The notes under the pieces were generated by a model that had not been told where the DNA came from, ran no database searches, and saw only the letters and a program-made list of their open reading frames with translations. A program made the translations under genes and the position numbers. A stretch of DNA of 64,000 nt from Rhizobium binae (GTDB lineage: Bacteria; Pseudomonadota; Alphaproteobacteria; Rhizobiales; Rhizobiaceae), in NCBI RefSeq assembly GCF_017357225.1, contig NZ_CP071606.1, positions 62,001 through 126,000 on the forward strand. The letters are read 5' to 3'. Below, one piece after another: positions 52,829-61,807 of the stretch; the first letter of the stretch is position 1; every line of letters begins with the position of its first letter.

Positions 52829-53811
52829 CGGATGGTGATGTAGTGCTGCTCGGTCAGGGTCACTAAAAGAGGAATGTCGACGAATGTCGTGAAGATGAAG
52901 GCCGCCACCAGAGCCATGACGATTGCGATCAGCCCTGGCTCGCGGAACAGCTTTTCCGGTTTTTGCGCCGTAGAGCCCGGCTTTGTCGCCATCACGAAAT
53001 AGGCTGTGAACAGGGCAACGACGAAGGGTAGGACGAGCATGTACTCGATGCGATACTTGACCAGGAAGACGGACAGGAAGGCAATCGAAAATAATGAATA
53101 GGCAATGCATGAGGCGGTCAGCGAGACCTGCGTATAGTGCGCGAAACTCGCCCGATACCGCGACAGCAGTTCCTTGCCATGTGACGCGACGATCTCGTCA
53201 TATTCCGACAAGCGCTTGGCCGCCATTAGGAACGCGCCGCCGAACCAATAGGCCAGGATGATCGATCCCGGCGGCAGGCTCGTTGGGTCGATCATCGACC
53301 AGCCGATCACCAGGCGGATCGGATTGTTGATCGATTCGGAGATGACGTCGAGATAGGCCTTGTCCTTGCTTCTGATCGGGTCGAGATTGTAGAGGATTCC
53401 CTGAATCGCAAACAGGCAGGCGACGCAGAAGAGAAGTTTGCTTGAGAGAATGGCGCAGCCGAGGCCGACGATGAGCAGCACGGTCCATTCAAGCTGAACC
53501 AGCCTGCCGTTCATCGCGCTTTGCACGGCGGACCGCTGCGATTTCGTCGGGTGATGGCGGTCAAAGTCGCGATCGAACCACTCGTTTATGCAGTAGTTCG
53601 CGGATGCGATGCACACTGCGGTCACGAGCCCGAGCACGATCGCGGACACAAGGTCATCGTTTCTCACCCCTCGCAGAAGATAGGCGAGGATGATGCCGGG
53701 AACGATGAAGACATGCTTCGTGCTATGATCGAGCCGTGCAATGGCGATATAGTCGCGCAAGCCCGCTCTGCTTGATGCGGGGACGCTGCGGTCACTCGAG
53801 CCTGTATTCAT
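52825..53811 (-). CDS. UbiA-family prenyltransferase (phosphoribosyl-polyprenol synthase-like)
   Basis: This 328-aa integral membrane protein has eight or nine helices. The first Asp-rich motif is NYCINEWFDRDFDRHHPTK and the second is near LDPIRSKDKAYLDV. The DR-HPTK form resembles decaprenyl-phosphate phosphoribosyltransferases (Rv3806c, and NoeC of Azorhizobium) more than ubiquinone UbiA. ATG 53811 (MNTGSSDRSVP) is chosen; the open frame extends 32 codons upstream without support. It is first in a three-gene overlapping operon with HAD and GtrA genes. The 263 bases upstream (53812-54074) hold no gene. Confidence 0.85.
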   Translation of the reverse strand: MNTGSSDRSVPASSRAGLRDYIAIARLDHSTKHVFIVPGIILAYLLRGVRNDDLVSAIVLGLVTAVCIASANYCINEWFDRDFDRHHPTKSQRSAVQSAMNGRLVQLEWTVLLIVGLGCAILSSKLLFCVACLFAIQGILYNLDPIRSKDKAYLDVISESINNPIRLVIGWSMIDPTSLPPGSIILAYWFGGAFLMAAKRLSEYDEIVASHGKELLSRYRASFAHYTQVSLTASCIAYSLFSIAFLSVFLVKYRIEYMLVLPFVVALFTAYFVMATKPGSTAQKPEKLFREPGLIAIVMALVAAFIFTTFVDIPLLVTLTEQHYITIR

Positions 53812-54074
53812 CCCGGACGCTCTCTGATCGTTAGTCGGTCTATTTCCGATCACCATCCAACAGATACACGCCATAGGTTTCGAAATAATTCCCAGGGCCG
53901 GGCGCATGATTTCACCGCCGGTCTATCCCGGGTGGAAAAAAGAGCGAGAGGAGAGTGAGACAAGGACGTAAGCGGTGTGCCCATGACACTTGACCACCAA
54001 GACGAGGGCTCGTTTTGAAGGTCGGCCTTCAGACCCAAGGCCGGTGTGCGTTGATCGCGGCCACAACGCCAATT

Positions 54075-54359
54075 TTACATGCTGTCGATAAAGGGGCGTT
54101 GGATGAGAACCCATTCGTCAGGATATGGCTCGTGATCCTGGCGGTGCTCCGTCTGGTACTCGCCCCAGCCCTGCAGCTTCCAGTATTTCGTCATGACATC
54201 GAAATGGCTATGCCCAGTTATCTCACCAGCCTTAACAACTCCCTTATTAAGGAGCGCTCTGAAGCCGTCTCCCATTGGGCCAGCAAGACAAAGGCCGGGG
54301 AGCAGTTGACCGTCTGGCTCGGGATCGAGCCAGATTTCGTGGACGAGTTTGTTTTTCAT
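54075..54359 (-). CDS. Conserved-looking hypothetical protein (94 aa)
   Basis: This acidic, soluble protein has the segments KLVHEIWLDPEPDGQLLPGL, CLAGPMGDGFRALL and GHSHFDVMTKYWKLQGWGEYQTE. No catalytic motif is recognised. The composition and codon pattern look genuine. Its start lies within about 60 bases of the IS66 end, so its promoter, or even its true 5' end, may have been altered by the insertion. Confidence 0.65.
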   Translation of the reverse strand: MKNKLVHEIWLDPEPDGQLLPGLCLAGPMGDGFRALLNKGVVKAGEITGHSHFDVMTKYWKLQGWGEYQTEHRQDHEPYPDEWVLIQRPFIDSM

Positions 54360-54422
54360 TGAAGTGTTTTACTTCACGAACCATCCTTCCGAAAGAGGCG
54401 GTCGGACGCAAAAGGGAGGCTA

Positions 54423-56014
54423 CTACGTGCGGCAGTTGCTTGCCATGCCCGGATAATTCCACGGTAAAAGCTCTTCGATCCGGTTCTGCCTGTGACCGTT
54501 GACGATGGCGGTGAGCGTCGCGGTCAAATAGGCCAACGGATCGACGGCATTGAGTTTGCAGGTTTCGATGAGCGAGGCGATGGTTGCCCAGTTCTCGGCT
54601 CCGGCGTCGTGCCCCGCGAAGAGCGCGTTCTTGCGATTGAGGGCAATCGGCCGAATGGTGCGCTCGACACTGTTGTTGTCGATCTCGATCCGGCCGTCGG
54701 TCAGGAAGAGCTTCAAACCATCCCAGTATTTGGCGATGTAGGCCAAAGCCTCGCCGAGTGGGGACTTCGTCGCAACACCGGCACGGTGATGGACGAGCCA
54801 CGTATGCATGTCGGAGACGAGTGACGCAGACCGTTCCTGTCGCCCGGCGAGGCGAGCCTCTGAATCAAGGCCTCGCAGTTCGGCCTCAATCCTATACAGT
54901 TCACCGATGCGTTTGACGCCGTCCTCGGCAATGGGTGCTGTTCCGTTCCGGGTGATCTCCACCAGCTTGCGACGAACATGTGCCCAACAATACGCAAGCC
55001 GAATATCTGGGCCAATCCGGTCTGGCCCGATCAGCCTGTTGTATCCGGCATAGCCATCGACCTGCAGGATGCCTTCGAACCCCTGCAATCTGCGTTCGGC
55101 ATGAATGCCTCCCCGACCGGGAGCGTAGGTGAAGGCCACGCCCGGCGGAGCACCGCCATTCCAAGGACGATCATCCCGCGCCAGCGCCCAGAAGTATCCG
55201 GTCTTGGTTTTACGCGAGCCGGGATCGAGCACCGGAGCACGGGTCTCGTCCATGAAGAGCTTGGTCGAGCGCTTCAGGTTGGCAATCAGTGCGTCGAAGA
55301 CGGGGCTATTCGAACGCTGCCCGGCCGACCCAATCGGCAAGCGTGGAGCGGTCGAGATCGATGCCCTGGCGGCTCATGATCTGCGCCTGCCGATAGAGCG
55401 GAAGGTGATCGGCATACTTAGACCAGCACATGGGCGACGGTCGCTTCCGTCGGAAGCCCAGCCTGGATCAGCCGTGCCGGAGCTGGGGCTTGGACGACAC
55501 CGTCCGTGCAGGCACGGCAGGCATACTTAGGACGGCGGGTGACGATGACGCGGAACTGTAACGGGATGATGTCCAGCCGCTCGGAGACATCCTCGCCAAT
55601 GCAATGCAGGCCACCGCCGCAGCCGCAGATCAGGCTTTCTGGCTCGATCACCTCCTCGATGCGCGGGAGATGCTTCGGAAGGGAGCCGCGATTGATCGCA
55701 CGTGGCTTGCTAATCCTGTTGCCTGCAGGAACGTCCGCCTCATCCTCGGCATGGATCACGGCCATAGCCGTTTCCAGGTCTTCCAGGGCCAGATCGAATT
55801 GGTCAGGATCGGTCTTCTCGGATTTGCGCCCGAAGGCTGCCTGCTTGAATGCTGCAACCAGCTTCTCAAGCCGTTCGATCCGCTCGTCCTTGCGGGCGAT
55901 ATGTTCGTCCTTACTGGCTATCGCGACGTCCTTGGCCGCCTCGCGTGCCTGCGCCGCGATCAGCATCGCCTTCAGGGCGGCAACATCATCGGGAAGGTCG
56001 GCGGCATCAAGCAT
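54423..56014 (-). pseudogene. tnpC: IS66-family transposase tnpC with two frameshifts
   Basis: The N-terminal part (56014-55418) has the leucine-zipper/zinc region (LEKLVAAFKQAAFGRKSEK; CGCGGGLHCIGEDVSERLDI; CRACTDGVVQAPAPARLIQ). The C-terminal part (55340-54423) has the DDE core (LFMDETRAPVLDPG; LQVDGYAGYNRL; EIDNNSVERTIRPIALNRKNALFAG). A base loss near 55418-55421 and another near 55305-55312 break the frame; between them KYADHLPLYRQAQIMSRQGI and STLADWVGRAAFE can be read in the third phase. The IS66 end probably lies between 54360 and 54422. The element is inactive. Confidence 0.88.
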
Positions 56015-56374
56015 GGCCGGAAACTATCAAATCCGACCCGATTTGGCTTCGGAATTCGCGGTACTGAGTCATCGTGCCGCAGCTATTCGATGGCTTCCGG
56101 CGTTCTCGTTTGGACGGCATGAACCCGCCGCCAATCAAGGCCTGCGAACAAGGCTTCGAACTGGGCGTGGGTGATCGTCATCAGGCCATCCTTGATGCCG
56201 GGCCAAGTGAACGTCTGCTCTTCCAGCCTTTTGTAGGCCATGACGATCCCGGAGCCATCCCAGTAGATCAGCTTCAACCGGTCCGCCTTGCGGGACCGGA
56301 ACACGAAGACCGTTCCGGTAAACGGGTCCTTGTGCAGCTCATTCCTCACCAGCGCCGCCAAGCCGTCATGACCC

Positions 56375-56406
56375 TTGCGGTTATGTGGAGCTCCACATAA
56401 CCGCAA
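56375..56406. repeat. 32-bp perfect palindrome at the left RIT junction
   Basis: The stretch from TTGCGGTTATGTGGAG to its exact complement CTCCACATAACCGCAA has no spacer. The first six bases are the target hexamer, and the last six repeat it inverted before the element's TTATGCGCC end. Its CTCCACATAAC core also occurs at 56480 and, inverted, at 59667-59677. Confidence 0.85.
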
Positions 56407-56447
56407 TTATGCGCCGACGATAATTATGCGGAGTCGTAGACGCCGAT
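56401..56447 (+). repeat. Left 47-bp inverted repeat of the RIT element
   Basis: It begins CCGCAATTATGCGCCGACG and ends GTAGACGCCGAT. It matches the complement of 59732-59778 at 46 of 47 positions (G versus A at 56431). Inside it AATTATGCG occurs twice, 17 bases apart, as expected for recombinase half-sites. Confidence 0.9.
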
Positions 56448-56479
56448 GGACGCACTGGCGGCTTTTCGACATCCATCGA

Positions 56480-56495
56480 CTCCACATAACTATGC
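56480..56495 (+). repeat. Left inner repeat of the RIT element
   Basis: CTCCACATAACTATGC lies just beyond the ritC stop and is exactly repeated inverted at 59662-59677, upstream of ritA. It is a second pair of subterminal sites. Confidence 0.8.
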
Positions 56496-56496
56496 G

Positions 56497-57487
56497 CTAT
56501 CGCGTGGCGAGCATTGCGATCAGTTTATCCGGCGGGCGGAATTTGCCTGGCTTGATGCCGAGCGGCGCCAAAGCGTCGAGCATCTCGAGTTTTTCGGTCG
56601 GGTCAGCGCGCAGGTAGATCTCCGTGCTCTGGAGAGTGGCGTGACCCAGCCACAGCGCTACTTTGCGAATGTCGCGCGTCGCCTGAAGCATGTGCATGGC
56701 GCAGCTGTGGCGCAGGACATGGGGCGATATCGACTTCGTCGCGAGCGTGGGCGCGACGCTGACGGCGGCGGCGGCTGTGCTTTTCGAGGATGTATTCGAA
56801 ACCGGAGCGGGTCATCATCCTGCCAGCGTTGTTCAGGAAGAGCGCCGTTTCGCCACCCTTGGGTCTAACCGCGATCCAGGCGCGGATCGCAGCAGCGGTC
56901 TCCTGCCAGAGCGGCAGCACGCGCTCTCGTCGTCCTTTGCCGATGATATGGATACTCGCCGGTGGCCGCCCGTCGAACTGGTCGAGGGTGAGACCGACGA
57001 GTTCGGACACGCGGAGCCCGCCGGCGAAAGCCAGATGCAGCATGGCCCGATCGCGAATGCCTGATGATGTCCGCCGATCCGGTGCATTGAGCAGGGCTTG
57101 CACTTCGGTACGCGAAAGCGAAGCCACTAGCGCCTCGTCAATCTTCTTCATCGGAATGGCGTGCACCCGAAGGGCCTGATCCAACACCGCGGGTGCGCGA
57201 TGCTCGAGATAGCGGAAGAAGGACTTCACGGCAGCCAGCCTGGCGTTGCGCGATCGAGCCTTGTTGCCACGCATCCCTTCGATGTGCTCGAGAAAAGCGA
57301 GGATCATCGGTACGTCGATATCTTCGATCTGCAGCAGACAAGGTCGCTTGCTCAATCGTCCTGCGGCGAACGTCACCAGCAGTTGGAAGCTATAAGCATA
57401 GGCATCGCAAGTGTGAACGCTTGCATGTCGTTCCCGGGGAAGATGCTCGCGCAGGAAAGCGGTGAGGTGCTGGGCAAGCTGGGTCAT
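56497..57487 (-). pseudogene. ritC: Third tyrosine recombinase of the RIT element (ritC), frameshifted
   Basis: From ATG 57487 the frame covers the core-binding domain and first catalytic Arg (AFAGGLRVSELVGLTLDQFDG). It then loses phase in a CGG-repeat tract at about 56763-56775. The remaining catalytic residues are in another frame: the HxxR region (PHVLRHSCAMHML), LGH and the Tyr of STEIYLRADP, down to 56497. Either the gene is dead or expression needs frameshifting. Its ATG overlaps the ritB stop. Confidence 0.8.
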
Positions 57488-58398
57488 GCCGTAACTCCTC
57501 GATGCAATGTCTCGCCGGCTGCCGACAGATGCGCCATTAGTTCCGGCGTTGACTGAAGATACCAGTATGTATCGGTCACATGGGCATGCCCCAAATAGGC
57601 GCTCAGGGCAGTGATATGCCGCGCCACCGCCTGGGAATCGTGCGCACAGCGTTCGAGAGAGCGGACGGCGAACGTGTGGCGAAGATCGTGGATCCGCGGC
57701 CCTCGCGATCCTGCAGCGCCTCGCAAGCCGATCGATCGCATAATCTGCAGGAAGACCATTATTACTGTCGGATAAGCCAGGGGCGTTCCCTGATCCGAAA
57801 TGAAAAGCGCATCGCTCTGACTTGCCGCCTTCAGGCGGGTCACGAGATATCGGTCCAATGCGCGTCGGGTCGTCGTATGGAGCGGGAGCAACCGGCTCTT
57901 CTTGAACTTGGTCTGGGCAATGATCAACCCGTCGTCGGTCACGTCCGTCAATCGAATGGCGATCGCCTCCGAAACACGCATGCCGGTCGCTGCAATCATC
58001 CCGAACATCGTGGCGTAGGTGAGCGATCGGATTGAATCGTCGGGGCCAAGTCGCTGAGCGGCGTCGATCAGCCGGCGAATCTCCTCGCGACTATAAATAT
58101 ACGGCGTGCGGCGTTTGCGACTGCCGCGGCCGAAAAGATCTGCAGGGGGAACTTCATGGCGCGGATCTTCGGCATGCAGCGAGAGCGCGAAGCGACGGAC
58201 CGCCAATAGGCGGTTGCGACGTTGTTCGGGTGAAGGCGCCTGTAGCGCCCACTCGTGCACGGTTGCCGTCGTTATGACATGCTCACCGCGATGCGCGGCA
58301 AACGCGACGAAGTTGCGCAGGAGAATGCCCGGCGTCCGAAACTTGAACCCCAGGGCTTGGTGCAGCGCCGCATGATCGGCGAGGAGCTTACTCAGCAT
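57484..58398 (-). CDS. ritB: Second tyrosine recombinase of the RIT element
   Basis: This 304-aa XerC/D-like integrase starts at ATG 58398 (MLSKLLADHAALHQALGF), which overlaps ritA. Catalytic residues are Arg in AATGMRVSEAIAIRL, HDLRHTFAVRSL, LGHAHVTDTYWYL with the nucleophilic Tyr. The frame further upstream to 58566 lies in ritA and is not used. Confidence 0.88.
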   Translation of the reverse strand: MLSKLLADHAALHQALGFKFRTPGILLRNFVAFAAHRGEHVITTATVHEWALQAPSPEQRRNRLLAVRRFALSLHAEDPRHEVPPADLFGRGSRKRRTPYIYSREEIRRLIDAAQRLGPDDSIRSLTYATMFGMIAATGMRVSEAIAIRLTDVTDDGLIIAQTKFKKSRLLPLHTTTRRALDRYLVTRLKAASQSDALFISDQGTPLAYPTVIMVFLQIMRSIGLRGAAGSRGPRIHDLRHTFAVRSLERCAHDSQAVARHITALSAYLGHAHVTDTYWYLQSTPELMAHLSAAGETLHRGVTA

Positions 58399-59624
58399 GG
58401 GAGCTCTCCCGGCCAGGGCTGGGCAACCTGCTCCAGCATCGCGATATCGACCTTGGCGTAATGTGCGGTCATATCGAGCGAACGATGACGCAGCACCGTA
58501 CCAATAGCTTCGAGTGTGGCCCCCGAGCGGAGCATCGAGGTTGCCGCCGAGTGGCGCAGCAGGCACGCTCCAGACGACGGGGGATCGGAAATGCCCGCAC
58601 GTTTTAGCGCCAGCGCTACGATCGTGGAGACATGACTGGACTGCGCAAATGATCGGTAGGGTGCAATCATTGTAAGAAAGACCGCCTCTTCAGGCACGCA
58701 TGGCCGTTCCTGCTCGATGTATGCGAGAAGTGCATCACCGACGTCCTGCGGTAATGGCAGCCGAACTTGCCGGCGCGCTTTGCCGCTCAGGCGCAGCATA
58801 CCAGACGTCCATTCGATATCGTCGAGCCTGAGGCAGGCCACGTCTCCGGCCCGCAGTCCTAGACGAGCCAATAGAAGCAGGATTGCCCGATCCCGCAGGC
58901 AGCCTCTGGCGAGTTGATCGCACGATGCAATCACGCGTTCGACGTCGGCGGCCGCAAGATACCGCGGCAACGACGAAAGGCGCCACTGCAAGACCGGCGG
59001 AATGGCGTGATCGAGGTTGGGGCGGCACAAGCCGGCACCCGCGAGGTAGCGAAGATAGCTGCGCAAGGCGCTTGTTATGGTTCTCAGGTCAGCCGGCCCG
59101 GTTCGCTCGCGCCACTCTCGGACAACACTACGGATCAGGGCGGCATCATAGTCGAGGGTCGCTGTGCCGAGCTCCGGCAACAGCTTATGTAGGTCGCGAA
59201 GGTGACGGGCGATCGTTCGTTCCGACAGTCCTCGGTGGATGTGCAGCCAGCTTTGATAGCCATCAAGCAGGGGATATGGCGACGCGATCTTCGGGGGTGG
59301 ACATGCGACACCTGCCTCTTGCAGGAAAACAACGAACCTCCCGGCACGGCGCGAGTATTTTGGCGAGATCCGCAGCCACTGCCGCCCACCGGGACATCGA
59401 CACCGATGTTCGGCAAAGCGACGAACGACATCACCATCGATGACGTCGATCGAGATGCCTGCTCTACCAAGCCAAGCTGCGAAATGACGAGCCGAGGCCG
59501 TGTAGCCTTCAATGGTCAGCGGCGTATACCTCTGAGCGGCAAGCTCGTCCGCGAACCGATCGATCCATGACGACAACGGTCCGGGATCGAGGAACCAGTG
59601 ATTACGAATAGTGGCATCCATCAT
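58392..59624 (-). CDS. ritA: First tyrosine recombinase of the RIT element
   Basis: This 410-aa integrase has an extended N-terminal SAM-like domain (LSSWIDRFADELAAQRYTPLTIEGYTASARHFAAWLG). Catalytic elements are LARLGLRAGDVACLRLDDI with Arg, LLRHSAATSMLRSG and LRHRSLDMTAHYAKVD with the Tyr. A GGAGAG ribosome site precedes ATG 59624. It is first of the trio. Confidence 0.88.
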   Translation of the reverse strand: MMDATIRNHWFLDPGPLSSWIDRFADELAAQRYTPLTIEGYTASARHFAAWLGRAGISIDVIDGDVVRRFAEHRCRCPGGRQWLRISPKYSRRAGRFVVFLQEAGVACPPPKIASPYPLLDGYQSWLHIHRGLSERTIARHLRDLHKLLPELGTATLDYDAALIRSVVREWRERTGPADLRTITSALRSYLRYLAGAGLCRPNLDHAIPPVLQWRLSSLPRYLAAADVERVIASCDQLARGCLRDRAILLLLARLGLRAGDVACLRLDDIEWTSGMLRLSGKARRQVRLPLPQDVGDALLAYIEQERPCVPEEAVFLTMIAPYRSFAQSSHVSTIVALALKRAGISDPPSSGACLLRHSAATSMLRSGATLEAIGTVLRHRSLDMTAHYAKVDIAMLEQVAQPWPGELPC

Positions 59625-59661
59625 TCTTCGCTCTCCTCACAAGTGAACTCATTGTGAGGGA

Positions 59662-59677
59662 GCATAGTTATGTGGAG
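59662..59677 (-). repeat. Right inner repeat of the RIT element
   Basis: This exact inverted copy of 56480-56495 lies 37 bases upstream of the ritA start. It could overlap the promoter of the recombinase operon and allow self-regulation (inference). Confidence 0.8.
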
Positions 59678-59731
59678 CGGTCGCGCGTGCTCGATCTATC
59701 TAACCATCTGCGAAGACGACATAATCCATAG

Positions 59732-59778
59732 ATCGGCGTCTACGACTTCGCATAATTATCGTCGGCGCATAATTGCGG
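59732..59778 (-). repeat. Right 47-bp inverted repeat of the RIT element
   Basis: It matches the left repeat at 46 of 47 positions in inverted orientation. The last six bases, TTGCGG, coincide with the target duplication. Confidence 0.9.
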
Positions 59779-59889
59779 AAATCCACCGGCTTGGTCGCCA
59801 CCATGATCCTGACGCGGTTCGAGGTAAAGATCATGTCGTCGCCAACAGGGCGCGAGCAATGGCAGCGATCCGGGCAGCGGACGCACCTT

Positions 59890-60915
59890 CTGTGTTTCCG
59901 GCGTGGTCAGGTCGCGGATTTCAGCCTGAGTGCAGAGTGCCTGCCCGGCATCGCTGATCTGACAGTGCTCATCAAGGACCTCGAGATTTGCATTCGCCGG
60001 TTGACCATCGGCGATTTCTTCTATGAGAGACCGGGACAGCACGCCCGCCGGCCGCGGCGACGAGGTTCCGCCAGCGTCGGTTCTGGCCGGACGCTGGTCG
60101 CGCAGTTCGTGCCAAAAGTTGCGGTTGAAGTCGCCGAGAAGAACGATCTTGGCTCCATCGGCGGCAGCGCTCTCAATCCAGTTTTCAAGGGGATCGACCT
60201 GCTGCTGCAGGATCATGCAGTCCTTGCCAGTGCCCTCCAGGTTTCCACCGTCGAATGGCGACACGCAGCTCGACTTGAGGTGGATATCCATAATGCGAAG
60301 CAGCTTCCCATCGATCTTGAGTGTGAGGGCGAGACCCGGGCGCGGCCGCTTGTCATCGGGGTTGGCGGGAAGGCTGAGCGTATCTTCGATTGCGCACGAC
60401 ACCTTTTCACCAAGCGTCTTCTTCCAGGCGATTACCAGGCGCTGCACCTTGTAGCCCGTCACTGGGCAGAAATCGTAGTCGCTGCCGCCGTTCGGGAGTA
60501 CTTCCCGGACTGACTGCTCCCCGCTGACCTCCTGGAATGCGATGATGTCCGCAGGAATGAGCCTTGCGATAAAATTCGCAATCTGTTGCTGCCGCTTCCG
60601 GTAGGCCTCAAGGTTGACGCGAACGGTTCCCCCGGCGGTGTAAACCTTGCAGACGGGCAATCGACCGACGTCCCATCCCTCGATCTTGAACGCGTCGATG
60701 TCCCATCCCGGTTGGAACCCCGCCTCTTGCGACAGCTTGAATTTACCGGTGGCAGGATCTTCGACATAGTTTTTCGAACATTCTCCGATCCAATGCTGCA
60801 CCGTCTGCAGGTCCATGTGCCAACCGAGATTCCAGCTGGCGATAGTGACCTGGCTTGCCAGAGCCCCGACCGATCCGGACAAAACTACCAGGCAAGCTGC
60901 TAGAAACCGCATCAT
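59890..60915 (-). pseudogene. Endonuclease/exonuclease/phosphatase-family protein, C-terminus lost to IS66
   Basis: From ATG 60915 there is a signal peptide (MMRFLAACLVVLSGSVGALA) and EEP-fold motifs: IASWNLGWHMD, DIIAFQEVSG, LLRIMDIHLKSSC, ILLGDFNRN-type VLLGDFNRNFW. The final catalytic SDH motif is missing: after EIRDLTTPETQ the sequence turns into IS66 tnpA/tnpB and the frame runs on into the RIT repeat (stop at 59740). The breakpoint lies about 59885-59900. It is an exported nuclease or phosphodiesterase relic. Confidence 0.8.
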
Positions 60916-61521
60916 CGACGTCGCCCTCGCCTCAAAGTTGATCGCAAGGAGTGAATTACACTTTGCTAATCCGTGCAAGAGTGCGGTGAGCGCGCGGGCG
61001 ACTAATTCTTGAACATTCTCACGGTCCAGAGCCGAGTCCCCGTGGGGAGCGGCTTGATCAGTGGCTTCCCGGAAACCGTTGGGTCGAGCTAGTTGGCCCA
61101 TGCGTCGCACTCGAGGATGACGATCTGGCGGTCGTGGTACGGCGCGATGTCCGGCCGTGGCTCTGCACCCCCGCCACGGCGGCGCGCGCCGGACGGGCTC
61201 GTCGCGCAATCGCAGAGTCCTGTGGTTCCCGCGAAAAAGCGCCGCCGGGGGTTCGGGGCGAGGGATGGATCCACTCCCGATCTTCATGTTGATACACTGT
61301 GGATCAGGAGCCGGACTTTTCACTGATTAGTTGCTCGCTGCAATCACGGGGTCGTTCGTTCGTTTCCGCTCAAGGCGTCCGCGATTGAACGTTCACTCTC
61401 GGCGCAATGTCACCGTTGATGTCCGCGACGGTGGAGAGATAATTCCTGTCGCGAACATCGGCTTCGATGGGAATTGTACTTCTTGTACCGAGGCCGGGGG
61501 GCGGTCACTATCACCGCCAGC
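60916..61521. other. Region without supported gene
   Basis: This stretch has only short or Arg/Pro-rich frames. One minus frame (61274-61089) ends in PYHDRQIVILECDAWAN, which looks like the tail of a real protein I cannot name. It is probably decayed DNA near the IS66/RIT insertions. Confidence 0.4.
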
Positions 61522-61784
61522 ATGATGGGGGCCCTGCTGGAACTGGCTGTGCGCGGCCGCCGCATTGCCTTCCCCAACATTTTGCCGTCGACCAACATAT
61601 TGCTTCCGGTTCACTGGTGGAGATCCTGCCTGGTCAAAGCCAGAATTCAGGTTTTCTGCACCTGCTCTGGCCGGCAAGCCGCTATCCGCTTCCCAAAGTT
61701 CGGGTATTTGTCGATTTCCTGACGACGCGCATAATGCGAGCCTTGGCGGAGCGGCGGACCGGAGACATCGGCAAGCAAAGCTGA
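61522..61784 (+). pseudogene. LysR-regulator C-terminal remnant
   Basis: Two plus-strand frames give pieces of a LysR effector domain: MMGALLELAVRGRRIAFP, then, after a frame change near 61565, LPQHFAVDQHIASGSLVEIL followed by LWPASRYPLPKVRVFVDFL. The DNA-binding domain is absent. Confidence 0.6.
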
Positions 61785-61807
61785 CGGCGCCTGCAGGTGA
61801 CGGGCCC

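Larger units (their letters stand above)
56381..59772 (-). mobile_element. RIT (recombinase-in-trio) element inserted in IS66 tnpB
   Basis: Three consecutive overlapping tyrosine-recombinase genes (410, 304 and about 330 aa) are bounded by near-identical 47-bp inverted repeats, the hallmark of RIT elements. The flanking hexamer TTGCGG is present on both sides (56375-56380 and 59773-59778). Removing the element plus one hexamer restores IS66 tnpB. The length is about 3.4 kb. The left end carries an additional 26-base palindromic segment that the right end lacks. There is no passenger gene. Confidence 0.85.
56083..59833 (-). pseudogene. tnpB: IS66 tnpB split by the RIT element
   Basis: The first 20 codons (59833 to 59773) read MIFTSNRVRIMVATKPVDFR. 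The rest (56380 to 56083) reads KGHDGLAALVRNELHKDPF and continues TGTVFVFRSRKADRLKLIYWDGSG. Joining them across one copy of the 6-base TTGCGG target restores an uninterrupted IS66 Orf2. The ATG at 59833 overlaps the stop of a tnpA remnant ([17 protein letters not shown]) at about 59835-59890. TnpB is a required accessory protein of IS66 transposition. Confidence 0.85.

Noticed and set aside
54247..54801. Minus frame of 184 codons at the IS66 tnpC end
   Set aside because: It is out of phase with the clear transposase frame and Arg/Cys-rich without a motif.
56377..59778. Possible CRISPR-like repeats at the RIT ends
   Set aside because: The repeats are two inverted pairs at element termini, not regularly spaced direct repeats; there are no spacers and no cas genes.
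61058..61297. Minus frames downstream of the LysR fragment
   Set aside because: Overlapping low-complexity Arg/Pro/Ser frames; one tail looks protein-like but no family or start could be supported.
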